From: Zobellella iuensis
GTDB lineage: Bacteria > Pseudomonadota > Gammaproteobacteria > Enterobacterales > Aeromonadaceae
Length of the DNA stretch: 64,000 nt
Assembly: GCF_016746085.1 (NCBI RefSeq)
Contig: NZ_JAERTZ010000032.1
Location: 62,001 to 126,000 of the forward strand
Reading direction: 5' to 3'
Position 1 is the first letter of the stretch. Each line of letters opens with the position of its first letter. Shown here piece after piece: positions 16,558 to 25,627 of this stretch. A program made the translations under genes and the position numbers. The notes beneath the pieces are model-generated. The model was not told where the DNA came from. It was given only the letters and a program-made list of their open reading frames with translations, and made no database searches.

Positions 16558-17301
16558 TTACAGGCTGAAGAGGCCGAACAGCAGCACGAAGATAATGGGC
16601 ATGACGGAGGCGAAGGCGATAAGCCCGAAGCCGTCCAGCATGGGGTTGCGTCCCTTGATGGCGGTGGCCAGGCCCACGCCCAGGGCGGTGACCAGGGGCA
16701 CTGTGATGGTGGAGGTGGTGACCCCGCCCGAATCGTAGGCGATGCCGACGATGTCCGCCGGGGCCAGTAGCGTCAGGGCCAGCACCAGGACGTAGCCGCC
16801 GATGATGATAAGGTGCAGGGGCCAGCCCTTGATGATGCGGATAACCCCCAGCACCACGGCGCTGCCCACCGAGGCGGCCACCACCATGCGCAACTGAAAG
16901 GCGAAGCCGTCCCGGGCGGCCTGGCCCGGGTCGATCAGGCCCGCCTGCGCCATCACCTCCGCCGCCTTGGCCGCCACCGCGATCAGCGCCGGCTCGGCCA
17001 CGGTGGAGCCGAAGCCGAGGGCGAAGGAGAACAGCAGCAGCCAGAACAGGGAGCCCTTGGCGGCGAAGGCCCGGGCCAGGTTTTCGCCCAGGGGAAAGAG
17101 CCCCAGTTCCAGTCCCTTGATAAAGAGGGTCAGGCCGACCACCACCAGCACCAGGCCGGACACCAGATCCCACAGGGCCAGGGCGTCGGGCAGGGGCTGG
17201 CGGATCACTACCAGCTGAAAGAAACCTATGACCAGGACCACCGGGGCCAGGTCGCGCAGGCTGTCCCGTGCCTGGCGCAATAAAGACCAAAGGAAGTTCA
17301 C
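16558..17301 (-). CDS. DUF1538 membrane protein, first copy
   Basis: The 247-aa protein is paralogous to the next gene: [37 protein letters not shown] and [17 protein letters not shown] occur in the same order. It has about seven predicted membrane segments and a short amphipathic N-terminus ([20 protein letters not shown]). Two adjacent single-domain DUF1538 proteins probably make a heteromeric membrane complex; in other genomes the domain can occur duplicated in one chain. It is first in the operon with the PII-like and CBS genes. Transported substrate, if any, is unknown. Confidence 0.85.
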   Translation of the reverse strand: MNFLWSLLRQARDSLRDLAPVVLVIGFFQLVVIRQPLPDALALWDLVSGLVLVVVGLTLFIKGLELGLFPLGENLARAFAAKGSLFWLLLFSFALGFGSTVAEPALIAVAAKAAEVMAQAGLIDPGQAARDGFAFQLRMVVAASVGSAVVLGVIRIIKGWPLHLIIIGGYVLVLALTLLAPADIVGIAYDSGGVTTSTITVPLVTALGVGLATAIKGRNPMLDGFGLIAFASVMPIIFVLLFGLFSL

Positions 17302-17387
17302 GATAGGGGGCGTTCCGGTTGCGGGTTATTGTTGTTGTCCACGGATAATGACGCAATGACCCTGCAAACTACAAGGTATAAAACGAC

Positions 17388-17409
17388 AACGCCGCCCGAA
17401 GGCGGCGTT
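17388..17409 (-). terminator. Rho-independent terminator of acs
   Basis: AACGCCGCC and GGCGGCGTT form a 9-bp stem with a CGAA loop (TTCG on the minus strand), followed on the minus strand by GTCGTTTTATA. It lies 19 nt beyond the acs stop and separates acs from the DUF1538 operon. Confidence 0.8.
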
Positions 17410-17427
17410 GGATTAGCGGAGCCTGGC

Positions 17428-19377
17428 TCAGGCGACCCGGCTGCGCTCTTCGATCAGCCGGTCGACCACGCCCGGATCCGCCAGGGTGGAGGTATCGCCC
17501 AGGGCGTCGGTCTCGCCGGTGGCGATCTTGCGCAGAATGCGGCGCATGATCTTGCCGGAGCGGGTCTTGGGCAGGCCCTCGGCCCAGTGGATCACGTCCG
17601 GAGTGGCGATGGGGCCGATTTCCTTGCGCACCCAGTCCTTCACCTCCTTATGCAGCTCGGCGGAGGGCACTTCGCCGGCGTTGAGGGTGACATAGGCGTA
17701 GATGCCCTGGCCCTTGATCTCGTGGGGCACGCCGACCACGGCGGCCTCGGCGATCTTGGGATGGGCCACCAGGGCCGATTCGATTTCGGCGGTGCCCATG
17801 CGGTGGCCGGACACGTTGAGCACGTCGTCCACCCGGCCGGTGATCCAGTAGTAGCCGTCCTCGTCGCGACGGGCGCCGTCGCCGGTGAAGTAGGTACCGG
17901 GGAAGGTGGAGAAATAGGTCTGCTCGAAGCGGTCGTGATCGCCGAACACGGTGCGCATCTGGCCCGGCCAGGAGTCGAGGATCACCAGGTTGCCGTCGGT
18001 GGCGCCTTGCAGCAGCTGGCCTTCGCCGTCCACCAGCGCCGGCTGCACCCCGAAGAAGGGACGGGTGGCGGAGCCGGGCTTGAGATCGGTGGCGCCGGGC
18101 AGCGGGGTGATCAGGATGCCGCCGGTTTCGGTTTGCCACCAAGTGTCGACGATGGGGCAGCGCTCGTCGCCGATCACCCGGTAGTACCATTCCCAGGCCT
18201 CGGGGTTGATGGGTTCGCCCACCGAGCCCATGATGCGAAGGCTGGCGCGGCTGGTGCCTTCCACCGCTTCATCGCCCTTGGCCATAAAGGCGCGGATGGC
18301 GGTGGGCGCGGTGTAGAGGATGTTGACCCGGTGCTTGTCGACGATTTGCGCCATGCGGTTGGTCTTGGGATAGTTGGGCACCCCCTCGAACAGCAAGGTG
18401 GTGGCGCCGTTGGCCAGGGGACCGTAGAGCAGGTAGCTGTGGCCGGTGATCCAGCCCACGTCGGCGGTACACCAGTAGATGTCGCCGTCGTGGTAGTCGA
18501 ACACGTACTTGAAGGTCATGGCAGCGTACACCAGGTAGCCGCCGGTGGTGTGCAGCACGCCCTTGGGGGTGCCGGTGGAGCCGGAGGTATAGAGGATGAA
18601 CAGCGGATCTTCGGCGTTCATCTCGGTCGGCGGGCAGTCGGTACTGGCGCTGGCGGCGGCTTCATGCCACCAGATATCCCGGTGCTGGTGCCAGGCGATA
18701 TCGCCGCCGGTGCGACGATAGACGATGACTTTTTTCACCGAATCGACCTTGGGATTGGCGAGGGCTTCATCGACATTGGCCTTGAGCGCCACCCGGCGAC
18801 CGCCACGCAGGCCTTCGTCGGCGGTGATCACCACCTTGGTCCTGGAGTCGACGATGCGGCTGGCCAGGGCATCGGGGGAGAAACCGCCGAACACCACCGA
18901 GTGCACGGCGCCGATGCGGGCACAGGCCAGCATGGCCACGGCGGCTTCCACCACCATCGGCATATAGATGCCGACCACGTCGCCCTTGGCCACACCCTGG
19001 GCCTTGAGCACGTTGGCAAAGCGGCACACCTGTTCGTGCAGTTCGCGGTAAGTGACTTTCTTGTCTTCCTCGGGGCTGTCGCCTTCCCAGATGATGGCGA
19101 CCTCGTCGGCCCGGGTGGCCAGGTGGCGGTCGATGCAGTTGGCGGACAGGTTGAGGGTGCCGTCCTCGAACCACTTGATGCTGATATGGCCCGGATCGTA
19201 GGAGGTGTTCTTGACCTTGGTGTAGGGCTTGATCCAGTCGATTTGCTTGCCCTGCTCGCCCCAGAACTGGTCCGGATTGTCGATGGACTGGCGATACATG
19301 GCCTGGTAGCCGGCGTCGTCCAGCAGGGCGTTCTTGGCGATATGGGCTTTAACCGGATGAACCTTGACTTCACTCAT
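17428..19377 (-). CDS. acs: Acetyl-coenzyme A synthetase
   Basis: Acs activates acetate to acetyl-CoA through an acetyl-adenylate, allowing growth on acetate and scavenging of it. I choose the ATG at 19377 (MSEVKVHPV) because AAGGAG lies just upstream; the frame extends 9 codons further without such a signal. The 649-aa protein carries the AMP-binding signature [20 protein letters not shown], the WWQTETGG motif, [22 protein letters not shown] and the C-terminal [16 protein letters not shown]. The lysine in the last motif is the known acetylation site that silences Acs. Downstream is a strong terminator; upstream are an exonuclease and a DUF294 gene, a gene order also seen in vibrios. Confidence 0.98.
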   Translation of the reverse strand: MSEVKVHPVKAHIAKNALLDDAGYQAMYRQSIDNPDQFWGEQGKQIDWIKPYTKVKNTSYDPGHISIKWFEDGTLNLSANCIDRHLATRADEVAIIWEGDSPEEDKKVTYRELHEQVCRFANVLKAQGVAKGDVVGIYMPMVVEAAVAMLACARIGAVHSVVFGGFSPDALASRIVDSRTKVVITADEGLRGGRRVALKANVDEALANPKVDSVKKVIVYRRTGGDIAWHQHRDIWWHEAAASASTDCPPTEMNAEDPLFILYTSGSTGTPKGVLHTTGGYLVYAAMTFKYVFDYHDGDIYWCTADVGWITGHSYLLYGPLANGATTLLFEGVPNYPKTNRMAQIVDKHRVNILYTAPTAIRAFMAKGDEAVEGTSRASLRIMGSVGEPINPEAWEWYYRVIGDERCPIVDTWWQTETGGILITPLPGATDLKPGSATRPFFGVQPALVDGEGQLLQGATDGNLVILDSWPGQMRTVFGDHDRFEQTYFSTFPGTYFTGDGARRDEDGYYWITGRVDDVLNVSGHRMGTAEIESALVAHPKIAEAAVVGVPHEIKGQGIYAYVTLNAGEVPSAELHKEVKDWVRKEIGPIATPDVIHWAEGLPKTRSGKIMRRILRKIATGETDALGDTSTLADPGVVDRLIEERSRVA

Positions 19378-19555
19378 TATTCCGCTCCTTGGTGCAATAA
19401 CCATTGTGTAACAAGGTGACGCAGATGGTCGCCTGGCTCAATTAGACTTTCGGCTAGCGATGCAACATCAGCATCACAACCCGGTGCGGGCTTGTTGCCA
19501 TTTTGTTTACCCAGTATACGGCCTTGTTGTCGACAATCCAGCCTGGCGGCACGGG

Positions 19556-20170
19556 TCAGCGGGACGGGATGCCGGCTTGCTTCAATTTCATGAACATCAG
19601 CGCCGTGGTCAGGGCATCGCCGAAGGCGGTGTGGCGTGCCAGCAGCGGCACACCGAGCTCCCGCGCCATGTGATCGAAGCCCAGGTTGGGCTCGAGTTCC
19701 GGGTTTTGCATCAGTTGACGCCGGCGGTAGAGGTGGGCCAGCTCGAGATGGCGATTGGGCAGGGGAAAACCGAACTGCTCCCGGGTGAGCCGGCTCAGGA
19801 TGGCGATATCGAACAGCACATGGTAGCCGAGCAGGGGGCGGTTCTGGATAAAGCCCAGCAGCAGGGGCAGGGCCTTGTCCGGCGGCAGGCCTTGGTGTAG
19901 ATCCTGATGGCGCAGGCCATGGATCTTGATGCTGTCGGCGGTGAGCTTGGGGCTGGCGGTCAGGGTCAGCTCCAGCCGCTGGCTGGTCAGGATACGGTTG
20001 CCCTTGATGGGTACGGCGGCGATGCTGATCACGTCCGCCTGCCTGGGATCCAGGCCGGTGGTTTCGGTATCTATGGCGATCAGTTCATCTCCCCGATAAG
20101 GCTCGAACAGGTGTCGCCAGGGCGTGTGGGCGAACTTGCGGGCCAGCCAAAGGCGTTTGAGCGGCAGCAT
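19556..20170 (-). CDS. DnaQ-like 3'-5' exonuclease
   Basis: This 204-aa protein has a DEDDh exonuclease domain: Exo I AIDTETTGLDP, Exo II YHVLFDIAIL and Exo III HTAFGDALTTALMF with the His and Asp of the catalytic set. It lacks the C-terminal polymerase-binding tail of the replicative epsilon subunit, so it is a stand-alone exonuclease rather than DnaQ. I set the start at the ATG that overlaps the preceding stop (TGATG), since the extended frame upstream runs inside the neighbouring DUF294 gene. The overlap suggests coupled translation with that signalling protein. The functional connection to acs downstream is unknown. Confidence 0.9.
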   Translation of the reverse strand: MLPLKRLWLARKFAHTPWRHLFEPYRGDELIAIDTETTGLDPRQADVISIAAVPIKGNRILTSQRLELTLTASPKLTADSIKIHGLRHQDLHQGLPPDKALPLLLGFIQNRPLLGYHVLFDIAILSRLTREQFGFPLPNRHLELAHLYRRRQLMQNPELEPNLGFDHMARELGVPLLARHTAFGDALTTALMFMKLKQAGIPSR

Positions 20171-21960
20171 CAGAGATTCCGGATCTGGAAGTGGAACTCC
20201 AGCCGCTGCTTGAGTTTTTTGACCACGTGCAGGGCGTGGCGCAGCAGATCCCGGCGGTGGCGGGGCAGGCGGGCGGCGTCTATCTGCTGGCTCAGGCCGT
20301 CGCCCCCCCGGGCCAGCTGCTGCTCCAGCCGCAACTGCCAGAACAGGACGAGGGCCGCACTCAGGTTGTCGGCGAAGTCCGGCTCGAAGATGCCCTTGTC
20401 GGTCAGCAGGCGGATTCGCTCCAGGGTGCCGTTCTCGGTGATGCCCTGCTCCAGGGCCAGGGCCCGCACCCCCTGCACTATGGGGAAGATGCCGCCGCGT
20501 TTGATGTCCAGGCCCTGCTCCGACTGCTTGATATCGCCGAAAAAGGTCAGCGGGGTGTGGAACCTGAGCGCCTGGGCGGCGAATTCGCTCAGCAGCAGCT
20601 CCTGGCCGCGCACCGCCGCCAGCAGCTGTTTTTGCAGCTGGCGCACCAGGGATTCGCGACCGGCGATAAAGTGCGGCTCGCTGAGGATGGCCAGCTGCAT
20701 ATGGCTGTGGGGGGTATTCTGGCGTACCCAGAGGCGGATCCGCTCCTGCCAGGCGCTCAAGGAGTGCACCCATTCCGGGTTGTTGACCATCACCTTGCCC
20801 GGGCAGGGCGGGTAGCCGAGCCGTTCCAGGTAGCGGCTGAACTGCTCGGCGAAGGGCAGGATCTCGGCCGCGTCCAGCCCGTCCTCCAGCACCAGGGCGT
20901 TGTCCTGATCCGTCTTCAGGATCTGCTCGCCCCGGCCTTCGCTGCCCAGCACCATCAGCGCCAGCCGCTCGTGGTAGCGGGCCGGAAAGGCGAACTCGAA
21001 GGCCTTGCGCATCAGTTGCTCGTTGAGGCTGGCCAGCAGTTTCATGATAAAGGGCAGGCGTACCCCGTTGTTGTGCAGGTTTTCCACCAGCATACCGAGG
21101 GTGGCGGCGGCTTCGGCCAGCTCGTCGATGCTGCCGGCCCGCAGTATGCGCAGCCCCAGCACATGGGAATGGGTGGAGAACTGGCTGAGCAGCTGGGTCA
21201 TCTCCAGTATGCCCACCAGCTGCTCCTGCTCCTTGACCGCCACCCGCTCTATCTTGTGGCGGATCATCAGCATCAGCGCATTGAACAGGAAATCGCCTTT
21301 CTGCACCGCAATCAGGTTGAAGCTGGCCAACAGGTGCACCGGCTCGGTGTTGGGTTTTTCCTCCAGCACGGCGCCGTAGAGCAGATCGGTGCCGGTAAGC
21401 ATGCCGAAGCTACCGTCGTGGGTGACGATAAGGGATTCGAGGTGATGGGTTTTCAGCAGCAGGGTCGCCTGGTAGAGGGAGGTCTGGCCGTCGATCACCA
21501 TGGCCGGCTGGATATTGCCGTTGTCGATGCGGGTGAGGATAAATTCCGACAGGTTCTTCTGGGGGGCCGCCGCCTGCTGGCGGCTTTGCAGATCCTGCTG
21601 GAACCAGGCGGCGAAGTCGTGATTGTCGGTCATCAGGGTCAGAAACGCCTGGGTGGGCAACACGAAACACAGGGTTTCTTCCAGCGCCACATAGCTGTGA
21701 CGGCACTCGCCGTCGAACTGGCCGCGGATATCGAACAGATCGTCGGTGGTGTAGTGGGCGTAGATTTCGTTGCGCTCGGCGTGGCGTTCCTCCACCACCC
21801 CCTTGAGGATGATGTAGAGGCTGTCGATCAATTGCCCCGGGTGAAGTATGGTCTCGCCCCGGTTGAAATAGGCGATATCGGTCTGATCCAGTACATCCTG
21901 GCGCTGTTCGGCGGTCAGGGTATCGAAGGGGGGATGATCGAAGTTGAACTGATCCTGCAT
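20170..21960 (-). CDS. cNMP-binding / CBS / DUF294 nucleotidyltransferase-like protein
   Basis: The 596-aa protein starts at 21960 (MQDQFNFDHPPFDTL), with AAGGAG on the minus strand 7 nt upstream. Domains in order: cyclic-nucleotide-binding fold (about residues 15-130; RGETILHPGQLIDSLYIILKGVVEE), a CBS pair (about 155-285; ILTRIDNGNIQPAMVIDG and HHLESLIVTHDG), the DUF294 nucleotidyltransferase domain with GSEGRGEQILKTDQDNALV (metal-binding DxD-like) and a C-terminal helical DUF294_C region. The architecture resembles a GlnD-like regulatory nucleotidyltransferase, but no substrate is known to me. It overlaps the exonuclease gene and sits upstream of acs, so a role in controlling acetate metabolism is plausible but unproven. 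Confidence 0.88.
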   Translation of the reverse strand: MQDQFNFDHPPFDTLTAEQRQDVLDQTDIAYFNRGETILHPGQLIDSLYIILKGVVEERHAERNEIYAHYTTDDLFDIRGQFDGECRHSYVALEETLCFVLPTQAFLTLMTDNHDFAAWFQQDLQSRQQAAAPQKNLSEFILTRIDNGNIQPAMVIDGQTSLYQATLLLKTHHLESLIVTHDGSFGMLTGTDLLYGAVLEEKPNTEPVHLLASFNLIAVQKGDFLFNALMLMIRHKIERVAVKEQEQLVGILEMTQLLSQFSTHSHVLGLRILRAGSIDELAEAAATLGMLVENLHNNGVRLPFIMKLLASLNEQLMRKAFEFAFPARYHERLALMVLGSEGRGEQILKTDQDNALVLEDGLDAAEILPFAEQFSRYLERLGYPPCPGKVMVNNPEWVHSLSAWQERIRLWVRQNTPHSHMQLAILSEPHFIAGRESLVRQLQKQLLAAVRGQELLLSEFAAQALRFHTPLTFFGDIKQSEQGLDIKRGGIFPIVQGVRALALEQGITENGTLERIRLLTDKGIFEPDFADNLSAALVLFWQLRLEQQLARGGDGLSQQIDAARLPRHRRDLLRHALHVVKKLKQRLEFHFQIRNL

Positions 21961-22064
21961 GTGCGGCTCCTTGCCCCGGCGTTCCCCCCAGTATCGCCGC
22001 CGCCCGGGGGCTGTCCAGCCGACTTTAGTCGCACTCAAGGGGTGAACCAATGTGGGGGAGGCGG

Positions 22065-22493
22065 CTACAGCAACAACTGCTCGGCGAACCAGATCACGAT
22101 CAGGTAGCGGCTGGCCTTGCCGATAAACACCAGGGTCACGAACAGCGCCAGCCGCACCCGCATCACCCCGGCGATAAAGGTGAGGGGATCGCCCACCACC
22201 GGCAGCCAGCCCAGCAGCAGGGTCCAGACCCCGAAGCGGTTGAACCAGTGCTGGGCCCGGGCCAGCTGCACCGGTTTGACCGGAAACCAGCGCCTGTGCT
22301 GGTAGTGCAGCAGGTATTTTCCCAGCCACCAGTTGACCACCGAGCCCAGGGTGTTGCCCACGCTGGCCAGGGCCCACAACAGCACGGCGGCGTCGGGCTG
22401 GCGGCTGAGCACCGCCGTCAGTACCACCTCGGAAGCGAAGGGGGCTACGGTGGCGGCCAGCAGGCTGCTGGCGAAGACGATAAAAAAATCCAT
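22065..22493 (-). CDS. YqaA-family (SNARE-associated/DedA-like) membrane protein
   Basis: The 142-aa protein has about four membrane segments. Family hallmarks are SLLAATVAPFASEVVLTAVL, VGNTLGSVVNWWLGKYL and the C-terminal FNRFGVWTLLLGWLPVVGDPLTFIAGVMRV, close to E. coli YqaA. The DedA/VTT superfamily is linked to lipid scrambling or membrane homeostasis, but YqaA itself has no firm function. I start it at the ATG at 22493, which overlaps the stop of the preceding DUF2956 gene (TGATG), indicating translational coupling. Confidence 0.9.
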   Translation of the reverse strand: MDFFIVFASSLLAATVAPFASEVVLTAVLSRQPDAAVLLWALASVGNTLGSVVNWWLGKYLLHYQHRRWFPVKPVQLARAQHWFNRFGVWTLLLGWLPVVGDPLTFIAGVMRVRLALFVTLVFIGKASRYLIVIWFAEQLLL

Positions 22494-22837
22494 CAGCCGC
22501 GCATAAGCCAGAAGTACAGGCCGAAGCCGAGCCAGCTCAGCGCCAGCAGCAGCCAGGGCAGGACCGATGAGGCCGGCGCTGGCGCCGGCTCGTCCGGCTC
22601 CGGCGTGTCCGTTAGCTGTTCCTGTTGGCGGTGCTGTTGCTTTTTCACCTTGTCGGCGGTCCGGGCCCGCGCCTTTTGCTGCTTTTTGTATTCCTCTATG
22701 CCCTTCTGGATACCCTGGGCGATCAGCCGGGTTTGTTCCTTGGTCTGCCCCGGGCGCTGGGTGGCCCGGGCGATACGTTCGGCTTCTTCCCGGGTCTGGG
22801 GTGAGACATCGGGTTTCTTGTTTTTGTCGTACCGCAT
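22493..22837 (-). CDS. DUF2956 family protein
   Basis: The 114-aa protein has a basic, helical N-terminal region of ~60 residues (TREEAERIARATQRPGQTK, then KKQQKARARTADKVKKQQ). A Pro/Glu/Asp linker (TPEPDEPAPAPA) follows, and a single C-terminal transmembrane helix (SVLPWLLLALSWLGFGLYFWLM). It is therefore a tail-anchored cytoplasmic protein matching DUF2956, found in vibrios and relatives. Function is unknown. Its start overlaps the stop of the TorD-type chaperone (TAATG) and its stop overlaps the YqaA start, so the three genes form one tightly coupled unit. Confidence 0.85.
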   Translation of the reverse strand: MRYDKNKKPDVSPQTREEAERIARATQRPGQTKEQTRLIAQGIQKGIEEYKKQQKARARTADKVKKQQHRQQEQLTDTPEPDEPAPAPASSVLPWLLLALSWLGFGLYFWLMRG

Positions 22838-23457
22838 TATTCCGCCACGTTGTTGAGATAGTGCAGATCCATGCTGAACATGGCCTGCAGCAGCTCGGCG
22901 GCGGCGGCATAGAAGCCGAAGCCGTCCTGCTCCCGACAGGCGTCCACAAAGGCGGGCAGCCAGCCGATGATCAACAGGTTGGCCAGCTCCCGCTGCTTGT
23001 CCAGCAGGGCCTTGCGCTGCGCGTCATCGGTCGCGTCGGCGGCGGCCAGGGCCAGGGTGGCCATCATCTCCAACTGGTTGCAGACGTTGAGCGGATCGTC
23101 GTCTTCCAGCCGAGTACCGTGCTGTTTGAGCAATATGGCCATCAGCATCAGCGCTTCGTCTTCCGGTTGGGCCAGGGCCGAGGTATCCAGCAGCGAGGGT
23201 TGGCCGAACAGCCGGCCGTACTGCTCGGTAAGTTCCACATGGGGCTTCTTCAGCTGCAATATCCGGCCGGCCTGCCGGCGGAAGGCTTCGGTGGCATCCT
23301 TCAGCGGATCCAGGGTGGCCAGGCTGTCCAGGAAGGCATGCATATCATAGCCGTTGAATTCCCGGATCTCGCTGTCGGCCAGGGGGGCGGAAAAAAGAGC
23401 GGTAAACCAGTGATAGAGTTCGGCTCGGCGATGCGAGGTAACCATGAAGTCTTGCAT
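22837..23457 (-). CDS. TorD/DmsD-family redox enzyme maturation chaperone
   Basis: The 206-aa all-helical protein fits the TorD/DmsD family of chaperones that bind Tat signal peptides and apo-molybdoenzymes. Conserved pieces include RAELYHWFTALFSAPL near the N-terminus, LTEQYGRLFGQP in the middle (family position of the YxxLF motif) and the late DPLNVCNQLEMMATLAL and LANLLIIGWLPAFVDAC segments. I start it at 23457 (MQDFMVTSH), where GAGGGGG lies just upstream; starts at 23499 and 23445 are possible. No molybdoenzyme is encoded nearby, so its client is elsewhere in the genome. Confidence 0.85.
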   Translation of the reverse strand: MQDFMVTSHRRAELYHWFTALFSAPLADSEIREFNGYDMHAFLDSLATLDPLKDATEAFRRQAGRILQLKKPHVELTEQYGRLFGQPSLLDTSALAQPEDEALMLMAILLKQHGTRLEDDDPLNVCNQLEMMATLALAAADATDDAQRKALLDKQRELANLLIIGWLPAFVDACREQDGFGFYAAAAELLQAMFSMDLHYLNNVAE

Positions 23458-23745
23458 ATTCCCCCTCAACATTTGTTTGGGTGCCCGCGGTGCTCTCACC
23501 AGACAGCAGGGTGCTGCCAGAGCAGGCCAAAACGCCTATTCTATCGGGTTTAACAGCTATATCCAGCCCGCCATCCCGGTAACGGGGCTATGATGGGCCT
23601 GTAGCGTAACATTCAACTTTTTGTGAACTTTTCAACATAAAGATAAAAAAATGTTGATAACGGCCTTGCCGGGGCTAGGCCGGGCCCTTCCTTGGGGGTA
23701 AACTCTAGCCCCAACAGTGATAACCGCACGAGTCAGGAGAAACGG

Positions 23746-24999
23746 ATGTTAAAGCGTGACATGAATATCGCCGATTATGACCCCCAGCTGTGGCAGGCTA
23801 TCAGCGATGAAACCCTGCGTCAGGAAGAGCACATCGAACTGATTGCTTCCGAAAACTACACCAGCCCCCGGGTGATGCAGGCACAGGGTTCCCAGCTGAC
23901 CAACAAGTATGCCGAGGGCTACCCGGGCAAGCGTTTCTATGGCGGCTGCGAGTATGTCGACATCGCCGAAGAGCTGGCCATCGAGCGCGCCAAGCAGCTG
24001 TTCGGCGCTACTTATGCCAACGTTCAGCCCCACTCCGGCTCCCAGGCCAACTCCGCCGTCTTTATGGCCCTGGTCAAGCCCGGCGATACCGTCATGGGCA
24101 TGAACCTGGCCCACGGTGGCCACCTGACCCACGGCTCCCCCGCCAACTTCTCCGGCAAGATGTACAACATCATCCCTTACGGCATCAATGAAGCCGGCGT
24201 GCTCGATTACGAGGAAATGGAGCGCCTGGCGGTCGAGCACCAGCCGAAGATGATCATCGGTGGCTTCTCCGCCTTCTCCGGCCTGGTCGACTGGGCGCGC
24301 ATGCGCGAAATCGCCGACAAGGTCGGTGCCTGGTTCATGGTGGACATGGCTCACGTGGCGGGTCTGATCGCCGCCGGCCATTACCCGAGCCCCATCGCCC
24401 ACGCCCACGTGGTGACCTCCACCACCCACAAGACCCTGGCGGGTCCCCGTGGTGGCCTGATCCTGTCCGCGGCCAACGACGAGGAGCTGGAGAAGAAACT
24501 GAACTCCGCCGTGTTCCCCGGTGGCCAGGGCGGCCCGCTGATGCACATCATCGCCGCCAAGGCCGTGGCCTTCAAGGAAGCCATGGAGCCCGAGTTCAAG
24601 GAATACCAGGGCCAGGTGCTGAAGAACGCCCAGGCCATGGCCGATGCCTTCCAGAAGCGCGGTTACAAGGTGGTCTCCGGCGGTACCCACAACCATCTGT
24701 TCCTGCTCGACCTGATCGACAAGGACATCACCGGTAAAGAAGCCGACGCCGCCCTGGGCCGTGCCTTCATTACCGTGAACAAGAACGCCGTGCCCAACGA
24801 CCCGCGTTCTCCGTTCGTGACGTCCGGTATCCGTATCGGTACCCCGGCGGTGACCCGCCGCGGCTTCAAGGAAGCCGAAGTGCGCGAGCTGGCCGGCTGG
24901 ATCTGCGACGTGCTGGACAACATCAACGACGACGCCACCATCGCCCGGGTGAAGGAGCAGGTACTGGGTATCTGCCGCCGCTTCCCGGTCTATGCCTGA
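23746..24999 (+). CDS. glyA: Serine hydroxymethyltransferase
   Basis: GlyA interconverts serine and glycine while loading one-carbon units on tetrahydrofolate. The 417-aa length equals the E. coli enzyme. The PLP lysine lies in [15 protein letters not shown]. Other family segments are [42 protein letters not shown] and [13 protein letters not shown] start at 23746 because AGGAGA sits 8 nt before it. The upstream spacer to the divergent TorD gene is AT-rich around 23610-23660 and must hold the promoter. A good terminator follows, so glyA is probably transcribed alone although nrdR comes next. Confidence 0.98.
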   Translation: MLKRDMNIADYDPQLWQAISDETLRQEEHIELIASENYTSPRVMQAQGSQLTNKYAEGYPGKRFYGGCEYVDIAEELAIERAKQLFGATYANVQPHSGSQANSAVFMALVKPGDTVMGMNLAHGGHLTHGSPANFSGKMYNIIPYGINEAGVLDYEEMERLAVEHQPKMIIGGFSAFSGLVDWARMREIADKVGAWFMVDMAHVAGLIAAGHYPSPIAHAHVVTSTTHKTLAGPRGGLILSAANDEELEKKLNSAVFPGGQGGPLMHIIAAKAVAFKEAMEPEFKEYQGQVLKNAQAMADAFQKRGYKVVSGGTHNHLFLLDLIDKDITGKEADAALGRAFITVNKNAVPNDPRSPFVTSGIRIGTPAVTRRGFKEAEVRELAGWICDVLDNINDDATIARVKEQVLGICRRFPVYA

Positions 25000-25019
25000 T
25001 TGTCGTTGACGGCAATATC

Positions 25020-25045
25020 AAACGGGGTCTTCGGACCCCGTTTTG
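25020..25045 (+). terminator. Rho-independent terminator of glyA
   Basis: AACGGGGTC and GACCCCGTT (the second with an extra base at its 5' edge) pair around a TTCG loop and are followed by TTTTG. It lies about 20 nt past the glyA stop. Confidence 0.85.
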
Positions 25046-25060
25046 TTAGGGCCGGGATTA

Positions 25061-25111
25061 GGGACTGGGGATTAGGGACTGGTTAATCCCCAGTCCCTAA
25101 TCCCCAGTCCC
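25061..25111. repeat. Inverted repeat built from GGGACTGGGGATTA words
   Basis: A 22-nt arm at 25061-25082 pairs perfectly with 25090-25111 around a 7-nt loop. Each arm consists of GGGACTGG and GGATTA words, the complement of the AGTCCCC heptamers seen between pflB and pflA. It lies between the glyA terminator and nrdR and could fold as a strong hairpin on either strand. Confidence 0.75.
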
Positions 25112-25177
25112 CGTCCCACTGGCAATCTCCAGCCCGCTTCTTTACACTAGGGCCATCGCCGGCTCCGCGGAGGCATC

Positions 25178-25627
25178 ATGCATTGCCCCTTCTGTAACGC
25201 AACCGAAACCAAGGTTATCGACTCCCGACTGGTGGGCGAGGGGTTGCAGGTACGCCGCCGGCGGGAATGCAATGCCTGCAGGGAACGGTTCACCACCTTC
25301 GAAACCGCCGAACTGGTGATGCCCCGGATCATCAAGACCACCGGCATCCGCGAGCCCTTCAACGAAGACAAGCTGGAAGCCGGCATGCAGCGGGCGCTGG
25401 AAAAGCGTCCGGTCAGTACCGAGGCCATCGAACAGGCCATCAGCCGTATCAAGTCCCAACTGCGCGCCACCGGCGAGCGGGAAGTCAAGTCCGAGCTGGT
25501 CGGCAACCTGGTGATGGAAGAGCTCAAGCAGCTCGACAAGGTCGCCTATATCCGATTCGCCTCCGTATATCGCTGTTTCGAGGATCTGCGCCAATTCGGC
25601 GAGGAAATAGCCCGTCTGGAGCAATAA
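25178..25627 (+). CDS. nrdR: Transcriptional repressor NrdR
   Basis: NrdR represses ribonucleotide reductase operons by sensing the ATP/dATP balance. The 149-aa protein has the N-terminal zinc ribbon ([15 protein letters not shown] followed by [17 protein letters not shown]) and the ATP-cone domain ([33 protein letters not shown]). Length and motifs are diagnostic. It is the first gene before ribD, whose GTG start directly abuts the nrdR stop, the conserved gammaproteobacterial arrangement. Its own targets (nrd genes) are not in this window. Confidence 0.98.
   Translation: MHCPFCNATETKVIDSRLVGEGLQVRRRRECNACRERFTTFETAELVMPRIIKTTGIREPFNEDKLEAGMQRALEKRPVSTEAIEQAISRIKSQLRATGEREVKSELVGNLVMEELKQLDKVAYIRFASVYRCFEDLRQFGEEIARLEQ

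Noticed and set aside
17329-19419. Very long open frame antisense to acs (696 aa)
   Set aside because: It mirrors acs exactly, is Gly/His/Val-rich with no recognisable domain, and results from GC-rich third positions of the real gene.
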